From Thysanoteuthis rhombus (Eukaryota; Mollusca; Cephalopoda; Oegopsida; Thysanoteuthidae): a DNA stretch of 64,000 bases. The notes under the pieces are model-generated. The model did not search any database and was not told where the DNA came from. It saw nothing but the letters and a program-made list of their open reading frames with translations. The stretch is taken from assembly GCA_963457665.1 (NCBI GenBank), contig OY735201.1:33200718-33264717 (forward strand), read 5' to 3'. Positions 51,621 through 63,102 of this stretch are shown one piece after another; position 1 is the first letter of the stretch, and each line of letters begins with the position of its first letter. Both the position numbers and the translations under genes were made by a program.

Positions 51621-52134
51621 AAAATAATCATGGACAATTTTGAATAGTTAGGGTCTGCATGGGAGACAATCCATTCTATTGAAGATATTGATTACAAAAA
51701 ATAGGTATCTCATAGAATTTACCAGTGTTATCTTTCCATGTATGTGAAAAATCTCAGCTAATTTCAGTTTTGCCGGACAAATTATATATACCATATGGAG
51801 AATGGAAACATGTCCAAAAGGATGTTTTATGGAAAATTAGTAGTCATCGATTGAAAGAAACTGGGCAGAGCCCAAATAGAGAAAAACATTTTTTCAAAAC
51901 TGTTCAACAATGCACCTTCCTTTTGGCAAAAAAATGCCCAAGAAAAAAGCACAATAGATTTCTTCCTCTTCACATGATGTGTGCTCTCATTGGAGATCTT
52001 GCTCAAAAAGAGTCTGAAGGAGAAAGGGAAAAAAATAGCAGTAGAGGAATCACAGACAAGACCACACACAAACACAGTAACACTCATAATTGATTATGTA
52101 GCATATGCTACAGGCCCCACACATTTTCAAACTT
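51621..52134. other. No recognised feature
   Basis: A 122-residue frame at 51725-52093, rich in Lys, His and Ser, has no recognised domain. Confidence 0.35.
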
Positions 52135-52450
52135 GTTCAAGAATTTAAAAAAAACCTCCCCTATGAAAGAAGACTTGAAAAATTAGAGCTAGCACCTTGA
52201 GGAAAACAAAAGGAGACATGAGCATTTAGAATAATAAAAGGCATTGACAACATCCCAGCTTAAAAAATTTCTTCACAATGAATAAGAGAGAAAATATAAA
52301 TGGAGAACACTGTATGAAAAAATTAAAGAAAAACTTCTCACAAAGAGTAGTTAACAATAGGAACTAATTAATGAATCAAGATCCAGAGATGACAGAAACT
52401 GAAACAGTAAACAACTTCAAGAATAAATATGATTTTTTGCAACAAATAAA
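52135..52450 (+). pseudogene. CR1/L2-like LINE C-terminal relic
   Basis: PYERRLEKLELAP, IIKGIDNIPA, FFSQRVV-like text (NFSQRVVN) and ETETVNNFKNKYD match the C-terminal end typical of CR1/L2/jockey-group LINEs (YEERLEKLEL...R..GD...VFKI..G...FF..R....RFFSQRVVNTWN.LP...V.A.TVNSFKN.LD). Stops are frequent. Confidence 0.7.
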
Positions 52451-52564
52451 AAGATAGAACAATTAAAAATTGAAAACCCATGAAAAGAGAAAAATAAATA
52501 ACTCTCAAATTGTAAAAGCGAGATGCAAGCACAAAGTGCATACTTTTACTCACTGAAGAATATT

Positions 52565-52860
52565 ATCTTAATATGTCTAGAAAAAACTGTTTTTTGGAAC
52601 CCCCCCCTCATAATGTTCTTGGGGGGAGGTTGATTTACAATGTAAGTTTATGCTTAATTGATCACTTGGTTTGAATTTAACAGCATTCATGCTTGTTTTT
52701 TTTTTTTAAATTCAGACATTTTCAGTGATCACCACCCCACAAAAGTCAAAAGAAGAAACTTATTTATTAATCACCCCATTTTTCAATTGATCACCCTTAA
52801 CGCAGCCTGCTGCCAAAAGATTTTTTTAGAGCCCCTTGTTGGTCATGTCAAGATGTTATA
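52565..52860. repeat. Dispersed repeat (AATTGATCACCC family), copy 2
   Basis: GGGGGGAGGTTGATTTACAA, AAGTTTATGCTTAATTGATC, ACTTGGTTTGAA, GTGATCACCACCCCAC and TTTTTCAATTGATCACCC correspond block by block with 23550-23830, and the first half with 24690-24860. Confidence 0.65.
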
Positions 52861-54834
52861 CACATAAACACATTCAGTTTGTCACTCAATATAAACTTTG
52901 ACATGACCGACATCTTTAGGCAGTATGTTGTGTTAGCTATATAACATATACTACTGGCTCCACACAAGTTTAATCTAACTCTGCTTCCAGGCCAGAACTT
53001 AATAGTCCCAATAGGAAGTACAGAACAGCTGACCAAGATGCAGGCTCTGATTGTTAATACCATAACTTTGGAGTACCAGAGAAACAATGTTATTTTTCCC
53101 CCTTAAGATTTGTAATATTTTGGATGGGTCTTCAGGATGCAACAATGCCTTCAACTGTTAAGAAAGTGAATTTATCCACTTAAAATGTTTTGATTTGATG
53201 ATTTCCTTTTTGTGATTCTTTGATAAGAATATAACTTCAAGAAGAGTCAGTAACATACCAACTCTGTTTTGGACAATTTGAACTGTTTATTTCATCTTTC
53301 ATATAGTGAAGAATCGTCCAGAACATTGTGACTATGTCGCAGATGAAAAAAGAGTTGAATTTGTCCGAAACAAAGTTGATATGTCATTTTTGTATTTCCT
53401 AAATTGGAAAACCTTCCTGATTTTACACCTTATTGAGCATTACAAATATTGAGAGATATTAACATACGAGCAGCTTCTCTCCTTTCCTCTTTAGTAAATA
53501 TCATATTAAATTTTTTTTTTTACTTTAGCATTCACTTTTTATTTCATAAGATGTAACTTTGATTCTAGCCACGCTGAAAAATATTTCCCTTTATTCTTTT
53601 TCTTTCAAATATACTAATTGAAAATATTCAATCAACATTAATATTTTCATTTAAATAAGTATAAATAGATCTTTCTATTAAAAAAAAATCCTGTACAAGA
53701 AAATCCACTTTTGATTTGTTCACAGAAAAGTGTTACATGTGTAAAATAGTTCTGATTTTTACTTATCATATTTCTTTGAAGTAGATATCATAAACCTGTA
53801 CTTCACTGTTGTATGATTCACTGTATGATTCATTGTATACTGGTTATGTTTCTGCAGAGAAATGCAATATCACTCTATCAAAATAAATTTTAGTTTAGTT
53901 TAGTTTTGTAGTGACAAATGATGAATGGAAAGAATATACCAACATATGTGATATTCATTTTTTTTTAATGATTGAAAGGCAATGCTTTCTACATCGTGAA
54001 ATGTTGAGTTTGATTGGAAACAAGAATCAGCAGGATTGAAGTTTTTAAGGAAGATTTTAATAACATTTTTCCTGCAGTATGTGTATGTATGCATATATAC
54101 GTAAATCCACTTGTCCTGTCTGCGAATGACTGATGCACACCAGTAAAATGAGTAATTTGTGTGCGAGTTGGGAAACATGCCCAAAGGCAGCAAAGGTTGT
54201 GACTGACTGCTGAATCTGTCTGTCAAGATTTATACACAAGATCTGGCTCTGAAGGTAGGCCGCTAGGAGAGGAAACTTTAAATGTATTTTCATTGACCAA
54301 AAAATGGTTGTAGTAATCACGTGGTATATTCCCTACAATGTCCAGTCTTAAAACATTTATTGAGAGCTGCTGCTTAGGATACTTATTTGAATTATTAACC
54401 ATTTGAACAGTCACGTTTTCTACTTCAGTGGCACAATTCTTTGTGAGACTATTTTGTCAAGATTTTTGGATGGTTTTACAATAATGAGCTGACAATTCTA
54501 TTTCTGCCATGTTTTTACAATATCTGTCTATTTTACAAACACTTTTTAACTGAATTGCTTTTGTTCATTGGAATATCTTAGAAATAAAAATAGTCACAAA
54601 AATGCTGTAATTATTCAATATGATTAATCAAATAATTTCAAAGCAATCTTATTCTTCATGAAGAAAATTTTCTATGCAAATTTTGGTTTAATGATAGATC
54701 TAATGTATTTGCCAGCCAATAAGAAGCAATGCTTACAGGGGTGTCCTGAGGATTATCTTGTTGCAACTCATCCAAGCCACCAAAAAGTGAACCTCCTGAA
54801 CGTTTTGAACAATGGAACCACCTTGATAGTGACC
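52861..54834. other. Intergenic, no gene recognised
   Basis: A TGTTAGCTATATAACATATACTACTGGC-type segment at about 52925-52975 resembles 52090-52130 (ATGTAGCATATGCTACAGGCC), a small shared repeat. Otherwise nothing recognised. Confidence 0.4.
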
Positions 54835-55167
54835 ACTGATGGCTGGTGTTGCCCTGTGGTGGTGGTGACCTGATGCACAACATGTGATTACACTTGAATG
54901 ATCATACCTTCCTTTCTAAGCAATATTCTGTATTCTGATTTCAGATGTACAGAAAAATGTCCTGCGATTTCACCTTATTATCGATATCTGCTGCAACATA
55001 CACATTTATTCATTTGTTTAATTTTGAATCAATGTCCACATAGATAAATGTATATGTCACAGTAGATATCGATAATAAGGTGCAATTGCAGAACATTTCT
55101 CTGTATGCAAATCTGAAATCAGAATGTAAAAATATTGCTTAGAAAGGAAGATATAACCATTCAAGTG
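54835..55167. mobile_element. Foldback element with ~105-bp arms
   Basis: 54891-54993 and 55058-55167 are inverted copies. Shared text includes CACTTGAATG, CCTTCCTTTCTAAGCAATAT, TCTGATTTCAGAT, TGCGATTTCACCTTATTATC and GATATCTGCTG. The outer part of the left side (from 54835) has another inverted copy at 56290-56425. No transposase was seen. Confidence 0.78.
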
Positions 55168-56289
55168 CAACAATAAAAGAAGTTTAATTGTTAAACCTAT
55201 CACTTATTGACATACCTTAAGAATTTTTTATTAATTTTATATCAATGTCCACATGCTATTTTTACTGTATGTCAATAAGAGATAAGTTCAACAACAAAAC
55301 TTTAGTTATTGCTGCAGGAGATATGATAACACTGAAGGCTAGCATTCACTATGGCACAGACCTTAAATGGAGCACGATATATCGACTGCTCCCTTTGCTG
55401 TCTTAGCCGAAGGAAGACTAATGAAAATCTTCAGTTTCCTGCTCATTCAATAAAAGGTGACATTGGAAATGGATACAAGTTCCATGCAGGTGATCTACAG
55501 GCATTTAAAGACATTCAAGGTGAATCTAACAATCTTGACATTTCTCAGTTTGAAAATGAAGATGGTACGAGAACAGCATTTAAAACTGATGAAGCATCAT
55601 GACACATTCATACAGAGCCAGGTATGATAAAACAAAGTTCCAACAAGCACAGAAACGTAAGATTAACTTAATGAAGACTGAGTAAGATACATAAAAACAC
55701 TCAAGAAAGCAAGAACAGATCTATACCCCAAAGTATGTTTTTTGATCAAAGTGATGGAAAGACATGCTGCAACTCTAGGATGGGATGAAAAGATTTGATA
55801 GTATGCCTGTGACCTCAAAGACCATCAACTCTTGACTAAATTAGTAGCAGCTGACATAATCGCTATTATACAATGTTTTAGATTATCATTTACTAATCAG
55901 CTAATAACTGTCATAATAAATTGTTCAAGTAATAAATATTTACTGATTGCTTTTGTGTGTGTGTGTGTGTGTGTGTATGTGTGTGTGTTTGTACATTATT
56001 TAATAAACAAAGTAACCAAATTAAAGCTACTTATTTTTTACAAAACACTGGTCAGATATTTTTGGTTCACGTTTGATACAATTTCAGTTGATATTTAAAT
56101 ATCATCATAGTTCTTTTTATCACTATGCCATGCTTGGACAGGATTGTGTTCTTACAAATGATTATAGTACATACAAATTTTGGATTTTCATACAAATTTG
56201 TTCATTTTTCTTCTATATTTTGATTTTTGGGATATAACTATAACAATAAATTATCTTACATTCATAATCATCAAAGGGTTAAAATATTT
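55168..56289. other. Between foldbacks; unrecognised frame and (GT)n
   Basis: The 83-residue frame at 55351-55602 (MAQTLNGARYIDCSLC...) has CSLCC early on and continues in pieces after its stop. It may be a relic of a mobile-element protein, but I cannot name it. A (GT)n run lies at 55954-55988. Confidence 0.3.
55954..55988. repeat. (GT)n microsatellite
   Basis: About 17 GT units with one TATG variant. Confidence 0.92.
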
Positions 56290-56425
56290 TCTATAAGCAT
56301 CCAAATCTGAAATCAGAATGTACAAATTTTCATAAGAAAAGAAGATATGACCATTTAAGTATGATCATATGTTGTCCATCAGGTCAACACCACCAGGAAG
56401 CTACACTAGCCACCATAGGTCATCG
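56290..56425. repeat. Third foldback arm, inverted relative to 54.84-54.97 kb
   Basis: AAATCTGAAATCAGAATGTA, TATGACCATTTAAGTATGAT, ATGTTGTCCATCAGGTCAAC and ACCACCAGG correspond, as reverse complement, to text at 54965-54835. Confidence 0.7.
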
Positions 56426-56447
56426 CTTAGGTGGTTCTATAGCTCAA

Positions 56448-56716
56448 GATGTTCAGGAAGTTCATATCCATATGTGTGCCAAGTTAAGTGTTTGTTTCCA
56501 GAAATGCATGATTCAAGTGACATGTAGAGCTTAGCCACTGGACTATTCTTCAGTTGCACTCCATAAAAAAACTTTGCAAGTATTACACTATTACAACTAT
56601 GGAGCCTATCAACAGGATAGTCCAGTGGCTTAGCTCTATATATCACTTGAATGATGCATTTTTGAATACAAACATCAAACTTGGCCCATATATAGATATG
56701 AGCTTCCCTAACATTT
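56448..56716. mobile_element. Foldback element with ~100-bp arms
   Basis: 56448-56547 and 56614-56716 are inverted copies. The arms share GGATAGTCCAGTGGCTTAGC / CTTAGCCACTGGACTATTC, then CACTTGAAT(C/G)ATGCATTT, AACAAACA, AACTTGGC, ATATGGATATGA and CTTCC. It is distinct from the element at 54.9 kb in sequence but similar in design. Confidence 0.75.
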
Positions 56717-57804
56717 CATCATGTTACTGCTTTGTGAATTACCTGGAAAGAAAAGGAAGTGAATTTGAAGGAATTCTTCAATGTTCCATCGTATTTCCAA
56801 AAACACTGGTTGACTTTTAATCTTTCTATAATTAGTGTGATGAGGTTTTTTTTTGCATGGGATCCTATTTTTACAAACTATGGAATTAAAACTATTTATT
56901 GAGATACAAAAATTAAGATAATTTTCTTGAACTGAATGATTTTAGTAAATCAATTTATAACAGTTGTTCAATTTGATAAATTGTGTTGATGATTTGGTAC
57001 ACAGACACAGGTACAAAGATCTTCTAACCCCTCTTCTCACAGACCCTTTTTATCTCAGACCAACCTGATTTTCATAGATCCAAATACCTACCCCTTCTAC
57101 TCCAACAAAACAGCCAGAAACACGTGCTTCCTCATTTAATTCAGCAAACAGCTTTCTCTGTAACTGCTGCAAGTTTTTTGAAAAAAATCGTTGGCAACCA
57201 TCGAAATGCTTCAAAACATGCCCACATGATAATGAAAATTTTTGAGATGTAACACTTGTTTTTTCTCTTAAATTTCTCTTCATCTTCCAATTGTCAAATT
57301 GCCAACATATATATATATGGATATATAATTCATTAATCATTGGAAAGATCAATTTATTACTTTAAAACAATGGAAAACTGATCCCCCATCATATTGAACA
57401 CCCATTTTAAGTACAAAGACTCAAGAAACAGTCTAAAGCTTGCTTTAAGCACACTAAAGTATTTGAGTGTATAATGTATTTGTGTGTATTTCCAATAAAA
57501 GTTATTATAGGTGCAGCAAATTGAATTTATACAAATCACTTGACTCCACTATTTTGATTTAAATGGGATCGTTAGTATATAGTGAAGTGTTTGGTTAAAA
57601 TGGGTAATTGTGTTATGAATAAGAATAGGTGGAAGATGATTGGGTGGGGTTAATTTTGTTATTTGTTTGCTGAGTTTTACAGATAGACAGACACACAACC
57701 AAATTTATGTATGTAAAGATTGGAGACATCGGTTCATTACTTGGTGTACAAAGGAAAAACAATCTAAGTATGTATAACACTTTCACATAGCAAATAAAAA
57801 TGGG
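56717..57804. other. No recognised feature
   Basis: A 100-residue minus-strand frame at 57050-57352 has no recognised domain. Confidence 0.4.
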
Positions 57805-58224
57805 CGTTACGGAGCCAGTACTTCCTGAATTTGTCTAGCTTGTCTCTCCATCTAGTACTCAGCTGGCCTCAGTTGCGCATGTGATCTCTGGGGATCCATG
57901 TTGTGAGTTGTGATGTCCATCAGTTGTCTGCCACTCTTGTGACATGGCCAGCCCATTGCTATTTGAGTTTTTTAATGAACTCTATGTTGTTTCAGTCTCC
58001 TGTCTTCTCCCAGATGTATTGTTGCTATTTTGTGGTCTCTCCATGTGAGGTGGAGTATAATTTTCTCATGTGCACATAGCACGCTTCTCAATTTGCAGGT
58101 CTGTCTCTTGGTTAGGTTCTATGCTTCAGCTCCATAAGTGACTATTGGGAGGATGCATTGGTTGCATACCCTTCTTTTTAAGATTAATGGGATCTTCTTG
58201 TTTTTGAAGGTTGAGCATGCTCAG

Positions 58225-59545
58225 TCAAAGGCTTGGCATCCTAGTGTGATTCTTCGCTTGATTTTTTCTTCTTTTGAGGGTCTCATGGAGATTTGTTGTC
58301 CTAGGTAGATGTGGTCTACTTTTCTCCAGTTCTGTGTCCTCGATTTTGATCTTAGTGTTCTTACTTCTGACGTGGTTGTTGCACATGATCTTTGTCTTAT
58401 TGAAGATCATGTGTAGGTCAACTTTCTTGTTCTCTTCACTTAGTTAATCTAGCATTAGTTTGAGGTCATGTACATTTTCTGTAAAAAGGGCAATCTGAGT
58501 TTCTCCAGATATTTGCCATCTATTTTGATTCCTTTATTCTACCAGTCTAGTCTTCTGAAAATCATCCTGAGGCTGGCTGTGCAGAGTTTGGGTAAGCTGT
58601 TATCACCTTGTCTTACCCTTTTTTGTTGCTGAAAGTGCTCCAAGTCTTTATGTAGCCTGATAAAGGAGCTGTTGTGACTGTATATATATTGCAGCACATC
58701 AACATATACTGGATCTACACCTTGTAGAATGATGGCCTCCATGACCTTAGGGATTTCCACAGAGTCAAAGGCCTTTTAGAAGCCAATAAATGCTACAGCG
58801 AGTGGTAGCTTGAATTCTGCTGCTTTTTCTTTCAGCTGATTTATGAAATGCAGGTGGTCCATGGTGGATGAGCTTCTTCTAAAGCCAACTTGCTTCCATG
58901 GTTGGTTTTCATCAAGTGTTTTTGTGATCCAGTTGGGGATGATTTTTGTGAAAAGTTTGTATATACAGATTAGTAGGCTTATAGGTCTGTAGTTGTTGAG
59001 ATCTTTTGGGTTCCCCTTTTTATATAAAAGCATTATGATTGCACTGTTTACTTTGTTTTAGGCACAAGATGAATAGGACGGACAGTTTCCTTGCGATGAT
59101 CTCACCTGCTTTTCTGAGTAGATTGATGGTGATGTTGTCTGGTCCAGGAGCCTTTTTTTTCTTTGTCTGTTTGATGGTTTGTCTCACCTCCCATGAGGTT
59201 ACTTCTGGGAAATCCTCGAGTTGATTGCTTGCGTCATGTGAATCCTATTCATTGTCGTCCTTGTTCAGGTGAATAGAGTTTTTTGTAAAATTCTTTGGCA
59301 TGTTCGACAATCCTGTCTCTGTCTGTTGTTAGGTTTCCATTCTCCACAAGTATGCTGGTTATTTGCTTCCATCCTGAATTGAGGTCTTCGTTTATAGCTT
59401 TGAAGCCCTGACCTCTTTCAAGAGTTGATTCGATGACTGCTGTCGTGCATCTTCTTCTGTCTTCCCTTTGCCTCTTCTTGATTATTTTATTGAGTTTGAT
59501 CTCTTCAATTTTCTTTTCTGTTGTCGGTGGCTTGAGGTTTAGCAT
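58225..59545 (-). pseudogene. RTE reverse transcriptase domain, FADD deleted
   Basis: LKPPTTEKKIEEIKLNKII and VENGNLTTDRDRIVEHAKEF make the linker. Then LLYKKGNPKDLNNYRPISLL, QVGFRRSSSTMDHLHFINQL and FIGFXKAF-type text at 59033-58776; VRQGDNSLPKLCTASLRMIF (normally GD.ISPKLF) at 58760-58539; and VHDLKLMLD and KVDLHMIFNKTKIM. Between LEKLR and LFTEN, where FADD is expected, about 14-15 bases are lost (near 58490-58495). A stop follows RRLDW. Confidence 0.82.
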
Positions 59546-59942
59546 TTTTCCATAAGATTTCTGGTTTCACCTGAGATTTTACTATTGGTTTGTGAGCTCA
59601 TTGGTTTAAACATAATGGTGACTTCAATAATAGATACTGTCATTTTGTCGTTTAGTTTGTAGATGTTGGCGTTGTGTTGTTCAGTAAGAATTTCAAATCT
59701 GTTTTTCAGTTCAAACTTGAAGGATTGAGAGTGCTCTTTAGGTATGTTTAGTGGTTGTGGTTGGGTGTGGAACATTTTCCTGCTTCTCTGTTGGTATTTA
59801 CTTGCATTTTACATTTTACCATTCTGTGGTCGCTTCCTACATTGACTTGATTTAGAACTTGGATGTTCTCGACAGTTTAACTTTTGTCCATTAGGATATT
59901 GTCTATTTCGTTTTTTATCTCATGGTTGGGGTTTTTCCAAGT

Positions 59943-60530
59943 TCATTTCCTATTGAGTCCCTTCTTGAAGGTGTTCATAATTACAAACCCATTAGCCATT
60001 GTAAAGTTAACAAGATCTTCTCTCTTGTTCCATACTTTATATCTGAATTTGCCTATACGATTTTCATTTCTTTGTTCTACCTGTGCATTGAAGTTTCCCA
60101 TGATGACATTGAAGTATATTCTGGTGCCTTGGAGTAGGGAGTTCGAAGTAGGGAGTTCGAAGTTGTCTATTTCCTCTTGGGTTGATTGCAAAGTGGGAGC
60201 GTAAACTTGGATGATATTCAGTTTGTACATGTTTGAAAGTTGTATGGTGACGCTGGCTATTTGGTGAGAGATGGCTTTGAAGCCTCTTACGTCGTCTTTG
60301 AGGTCCTTATTGATGAGAAAGCCTATTCCACTCTGTTTCACTTTCTTTTTTCCATAGCTGTAAAGAAGATGTTGGCTCTTCAGTTTGATTAGTTCTTCTC
60401 CGGGTCTTCCCCTCTCGCTAATGCCTATTATGTCCCATCTGTTGATTTTGATTTCACTTTCAAGATCAGTTAGGTGCATGTCAGTTGACAGTGTTCTGAC
60501 GTTATAGGTGCCAACTTATAATGTTGTGCT
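59943..60530 (-). pseudogene. RTE endonuclease domain
   Basis: The 178-residue frame has RWDIIGISERGRPGEELIKL, SGIGFLINKDLKDDV, KLNIIQVYAPT and VIMGNFNAQV. The order fits the APE-like endonuclease of RTE elements, including the catalytic E in IIGISE. The conserved GDFNA motif reads GNFNA, so a catalytic aspartate is replaced by asparagine. Upstream of the frame's first ATG, VGTYNVRTLS continues the fold after a stop. Confidence 0.82.
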
Positions 60531-60571
60531 TTCAATGATGGTTTTTGAGTTATGTTTGGATGGCCACTGTT

Positions 60572-60765
60572 GGACTGATGACCCAGCAGGAACGGGTGTT
60601 TTCTTGGTGAAGAGTTTAGGTAGTCGCTTTTGAAGCACATCATACCCCACCCAAGAGAGTGATGTGGCTGGGCCTTTTGGGACCAATGACCCAGCAGGAA
60701 CAGATGTTCTCTTGGTGAAGTGTTAGATTCCCTTCCAACACGTCATGGGCCAGCATGGCAGGACA
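60572..60765 (-). repeat. 108-bp tandem repeat at the 5' side of the RTE element
   Basis: GGACTGATGACCCAGCAGGA at 60572 and GGACCAATGACCCAGCAGGA at 60680 begin two units sharing (A/G)CGGGTGTTTTCTTGGTGAAG-like text. This may be the element's 5'UTR. Confidence 0.65.
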
Positions 60766-62624
60766 TGACCCAACACTTCCTGTGGTTTGCACAATGAAAA
60801 TTATCCTTATATATATTTATATATATATACATTATTATAAATGTATACTTTTATGTCACACGATCAATATTATATAAAATTCTGTATTCAATTTTTCTCC
60901 TTTCAATACTGAGTGATTAATGTCTTTAGTGACGAAGATATAATATTTGAACTGTTTTGGAACTGTTTTTATTGCTTAACGGGTAACTATATTCTTATTG
61001 ATTGAAAAACACAAGCTAAAATCAATATTAGGACTATTTCTTATTTTCATTTTTATTTCATTTAACTAATCTTTTTTTTTTTTGGACTGCTTCTGCTATT
61101 CAAAGTCCTCATAATTTACAGTTATTCAAGCTTATAGTCATCAATACAGGTTCTGGCACTTGATAAGGAATGGAAAAAGTAAGCCTGAATTTCATTGTGT
61201 GTGTTGTTCAACATATTCATGTATTATCTTTATAGTTCTCATAATTAATAAAACAGATGCTACTATTATAGGTTTTTAAAAAAAACTATTTTCTATTACT
61301 CCTTCCCTCCCTATTTTCCTCATCATTACACTTTTCATTCATGTTCGTATTTTAGCAGGCAGGCATATAAATTCATTTCAAGCTAATCAACTTGTGACAA
61401 TTTGATGTTGTTTGCTGCCCACAGTTTTTTTCTAACAATGGGCTCTTATAGCAAAAGTTATTTTGAATAAGAGGTGGTTTTAGGAATGGTAAAATTTAGA
61501 GTAGGAAAGGAGTACTTTAACATCTGAACCATTACAATCCTCCCTTGTTAAATTTTCACTATTACTGACAACAGCTCATTGTATATCTTGGGGATTTAAT
61601 GTTGAAAAAGAATGATGAACTGAAGAATTTCTGAGACATGAATAGAAAAGCAGGAAACTGCATAAACAGTATTAACTTCATGAGGTAGTTGGTTCAATCA
61701 AAAAAGTCAAATCTTGGCAAATGGCCGAATTTTTAAGATTTAAAAGTCATTTATGTAGCTATTAGCAGCAAATAACGAGAGTGGAAATATTTTAATAACA
61801 ACTTAATGATAAGGTTTGTAGGTAAACAGACAAAAATTACATTAAATTATCTACATTAGGTGTGTTTCAGAGTATAAGGCTGTGAACTGTCCTCAGGAAA
61901 ATGTTCTAAACGAAATAAATAGCAAAACATCTAATCGTTACCTGACCAGTTTTGCTCTATATTATTAACAGAAAAAACGTTTTATTTTGAAGGAGGATTG
62001 ATCCTTAAAATACATTTTACTATGACCAACACCAATTTTTTTGTTTAATGTTGATAAGTGCAATATAAAGATCCAAACACTCATTATATACATATCTTTT
62101 TTTGAAAAGTTATTCTTGCAATTAGTTTTAAATAACAATTAAACCCTAAAAACCTTAATAATTGCCAAAAATTTTAATTTCTTAATATTTGATTAAAATC
62201 AATCCATGCTCTTATCAAATATATTTTAAATCAAAAAAATGTAAATTTTGTCTTTTTCCTTCTCAAGAATTTCAATCATTAAGGAAAAGATATCAAAACC
62301 CTTCAAGATACAGATCCAATCCAAATTTCAAAAGTAAAACAGATAACGCTCAATTTAATATGAAAAGATTCTTATATATATACATGGTTTCGATTTTTAT
62401 GCAATGCATTTTCTTAATGTACTATTAATATTACAATATCTGAAAGATATTACAAAAAAAATATTCAAATCAGAAAATATATCAAAAGATGGTCATTAGA
62501 AAAGAACATTTTAGATTTATAAAAAAAATCATCTGAATTACATAAGTACAAAAAGTGGAGAAATAGAAACAAATTTTGACATCTAAAACATGCATATTCT
62601 ACTTTGAATTGGGTCTTAAACATA
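60766..62624. other. Intergenic, no gene recognised
   Basis: AT-rich with a short (TA) run at 60811-60830; no domain, exon or element end recognised. Confidence 0.45.
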
Positions 62625-62652
62625 CGTAGTACTACCAACTGCTAGTACTACG
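62625..62652. repeat. 10-bp perfect hairpin
   Basis: CGTAGTACTA at 62625-62634 and TAGTACTACG at 62643-62652, loop CCAACTGC. Confidence 0.75.
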
Positions 62653-62993
62653 AATGGCCAACTTGCAATTTTAAGTGGGCGATAATTTGTTCTGATAAAA
62701 ACCAAAAGGCTTACAAAGAAATGTTAAAGTACTTTAATTAGATTCTAATTGAAATCCTTTAATACTGAGTGAATATAAAAAGTGTTTTTGAATCTAAAAA
62801 ATATTGATAAACACTAGTTTTGCAAAATACAATTTACAGTTATATCCATTGTATTATTGTGATATTAAAAAGGGCACTGCTGCACCAATAGTACTAAAAA
62901 CAATTACAAATTTATATCACTACCATTTTATCAGTTATTTTTGTACAAAATGTTATGCTGTAAAAATATTATCAAATTTCATGTTGGCGGGAA

Positions 62994-63102
62994 GTAGCAT
63001 GTTTTAATCTCTTTATAATATGTCAAAGTGGGCGGTAGCATGTTTTAATCTCTTTAAAATAAGTCTAAGTGGGCGGTGAGCAAAAAAGGTTGAATGCCCC
63101 TG
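62994..63102. mobile_element. hAT-like terminus with subterminal 41-bp duplication
   Basis: Two 41-base units at 62994-63034 and 63035-63075 (GTAGCATGTTTTAATCTCTT ... AAGTGGGCG) precede GTGAGCAAAAAAGGTTGAAT and GCCCCTG at 63102. The reverse complement of the end starts CAGGGGCATTCAACCTTTTT, the form expected of a hAT terminal repeat. A matching left end was not found. Confidence 0.5.

Larger units (their letters stand above)
57805..60560 (-). mobile_element. Nearly full-length RTE-type LINE, antisense, inactive
   Basis: Read on the minus strand from about 60560 there is VGTYNVRTLSTDMHLTDLE (APE endonuclease), a linker, the RT domain and the C-terminal WQAF...KNKKIP, NLTKRQTCKLRS, ITTHNMDPQRSHAQLRPAEY-type segment, in normal order over 2.75 kb. 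The terminal ~100 bases and (TGA)n tail that the family shows at 5.8 and 17.9 kb are absent, so it is 3'-truncated at 57805. Endonuclease and RT catalytic positions are altered and multiple frameshifts occur. Confidence 0.88.

Noticed and set aside
51725-52093. 122-residue frame between two LINE relics
   Set aside because: Does not match the expected LINE C-terminal sequence and has low-complexity Lys/His/Asn ends.
57050-57352. 100-residue minus-strand frame as a host exon
   Set aside because: No recognisable domain, no convincing splice sites, and it begins in a TA-rich microsatellite-like start.
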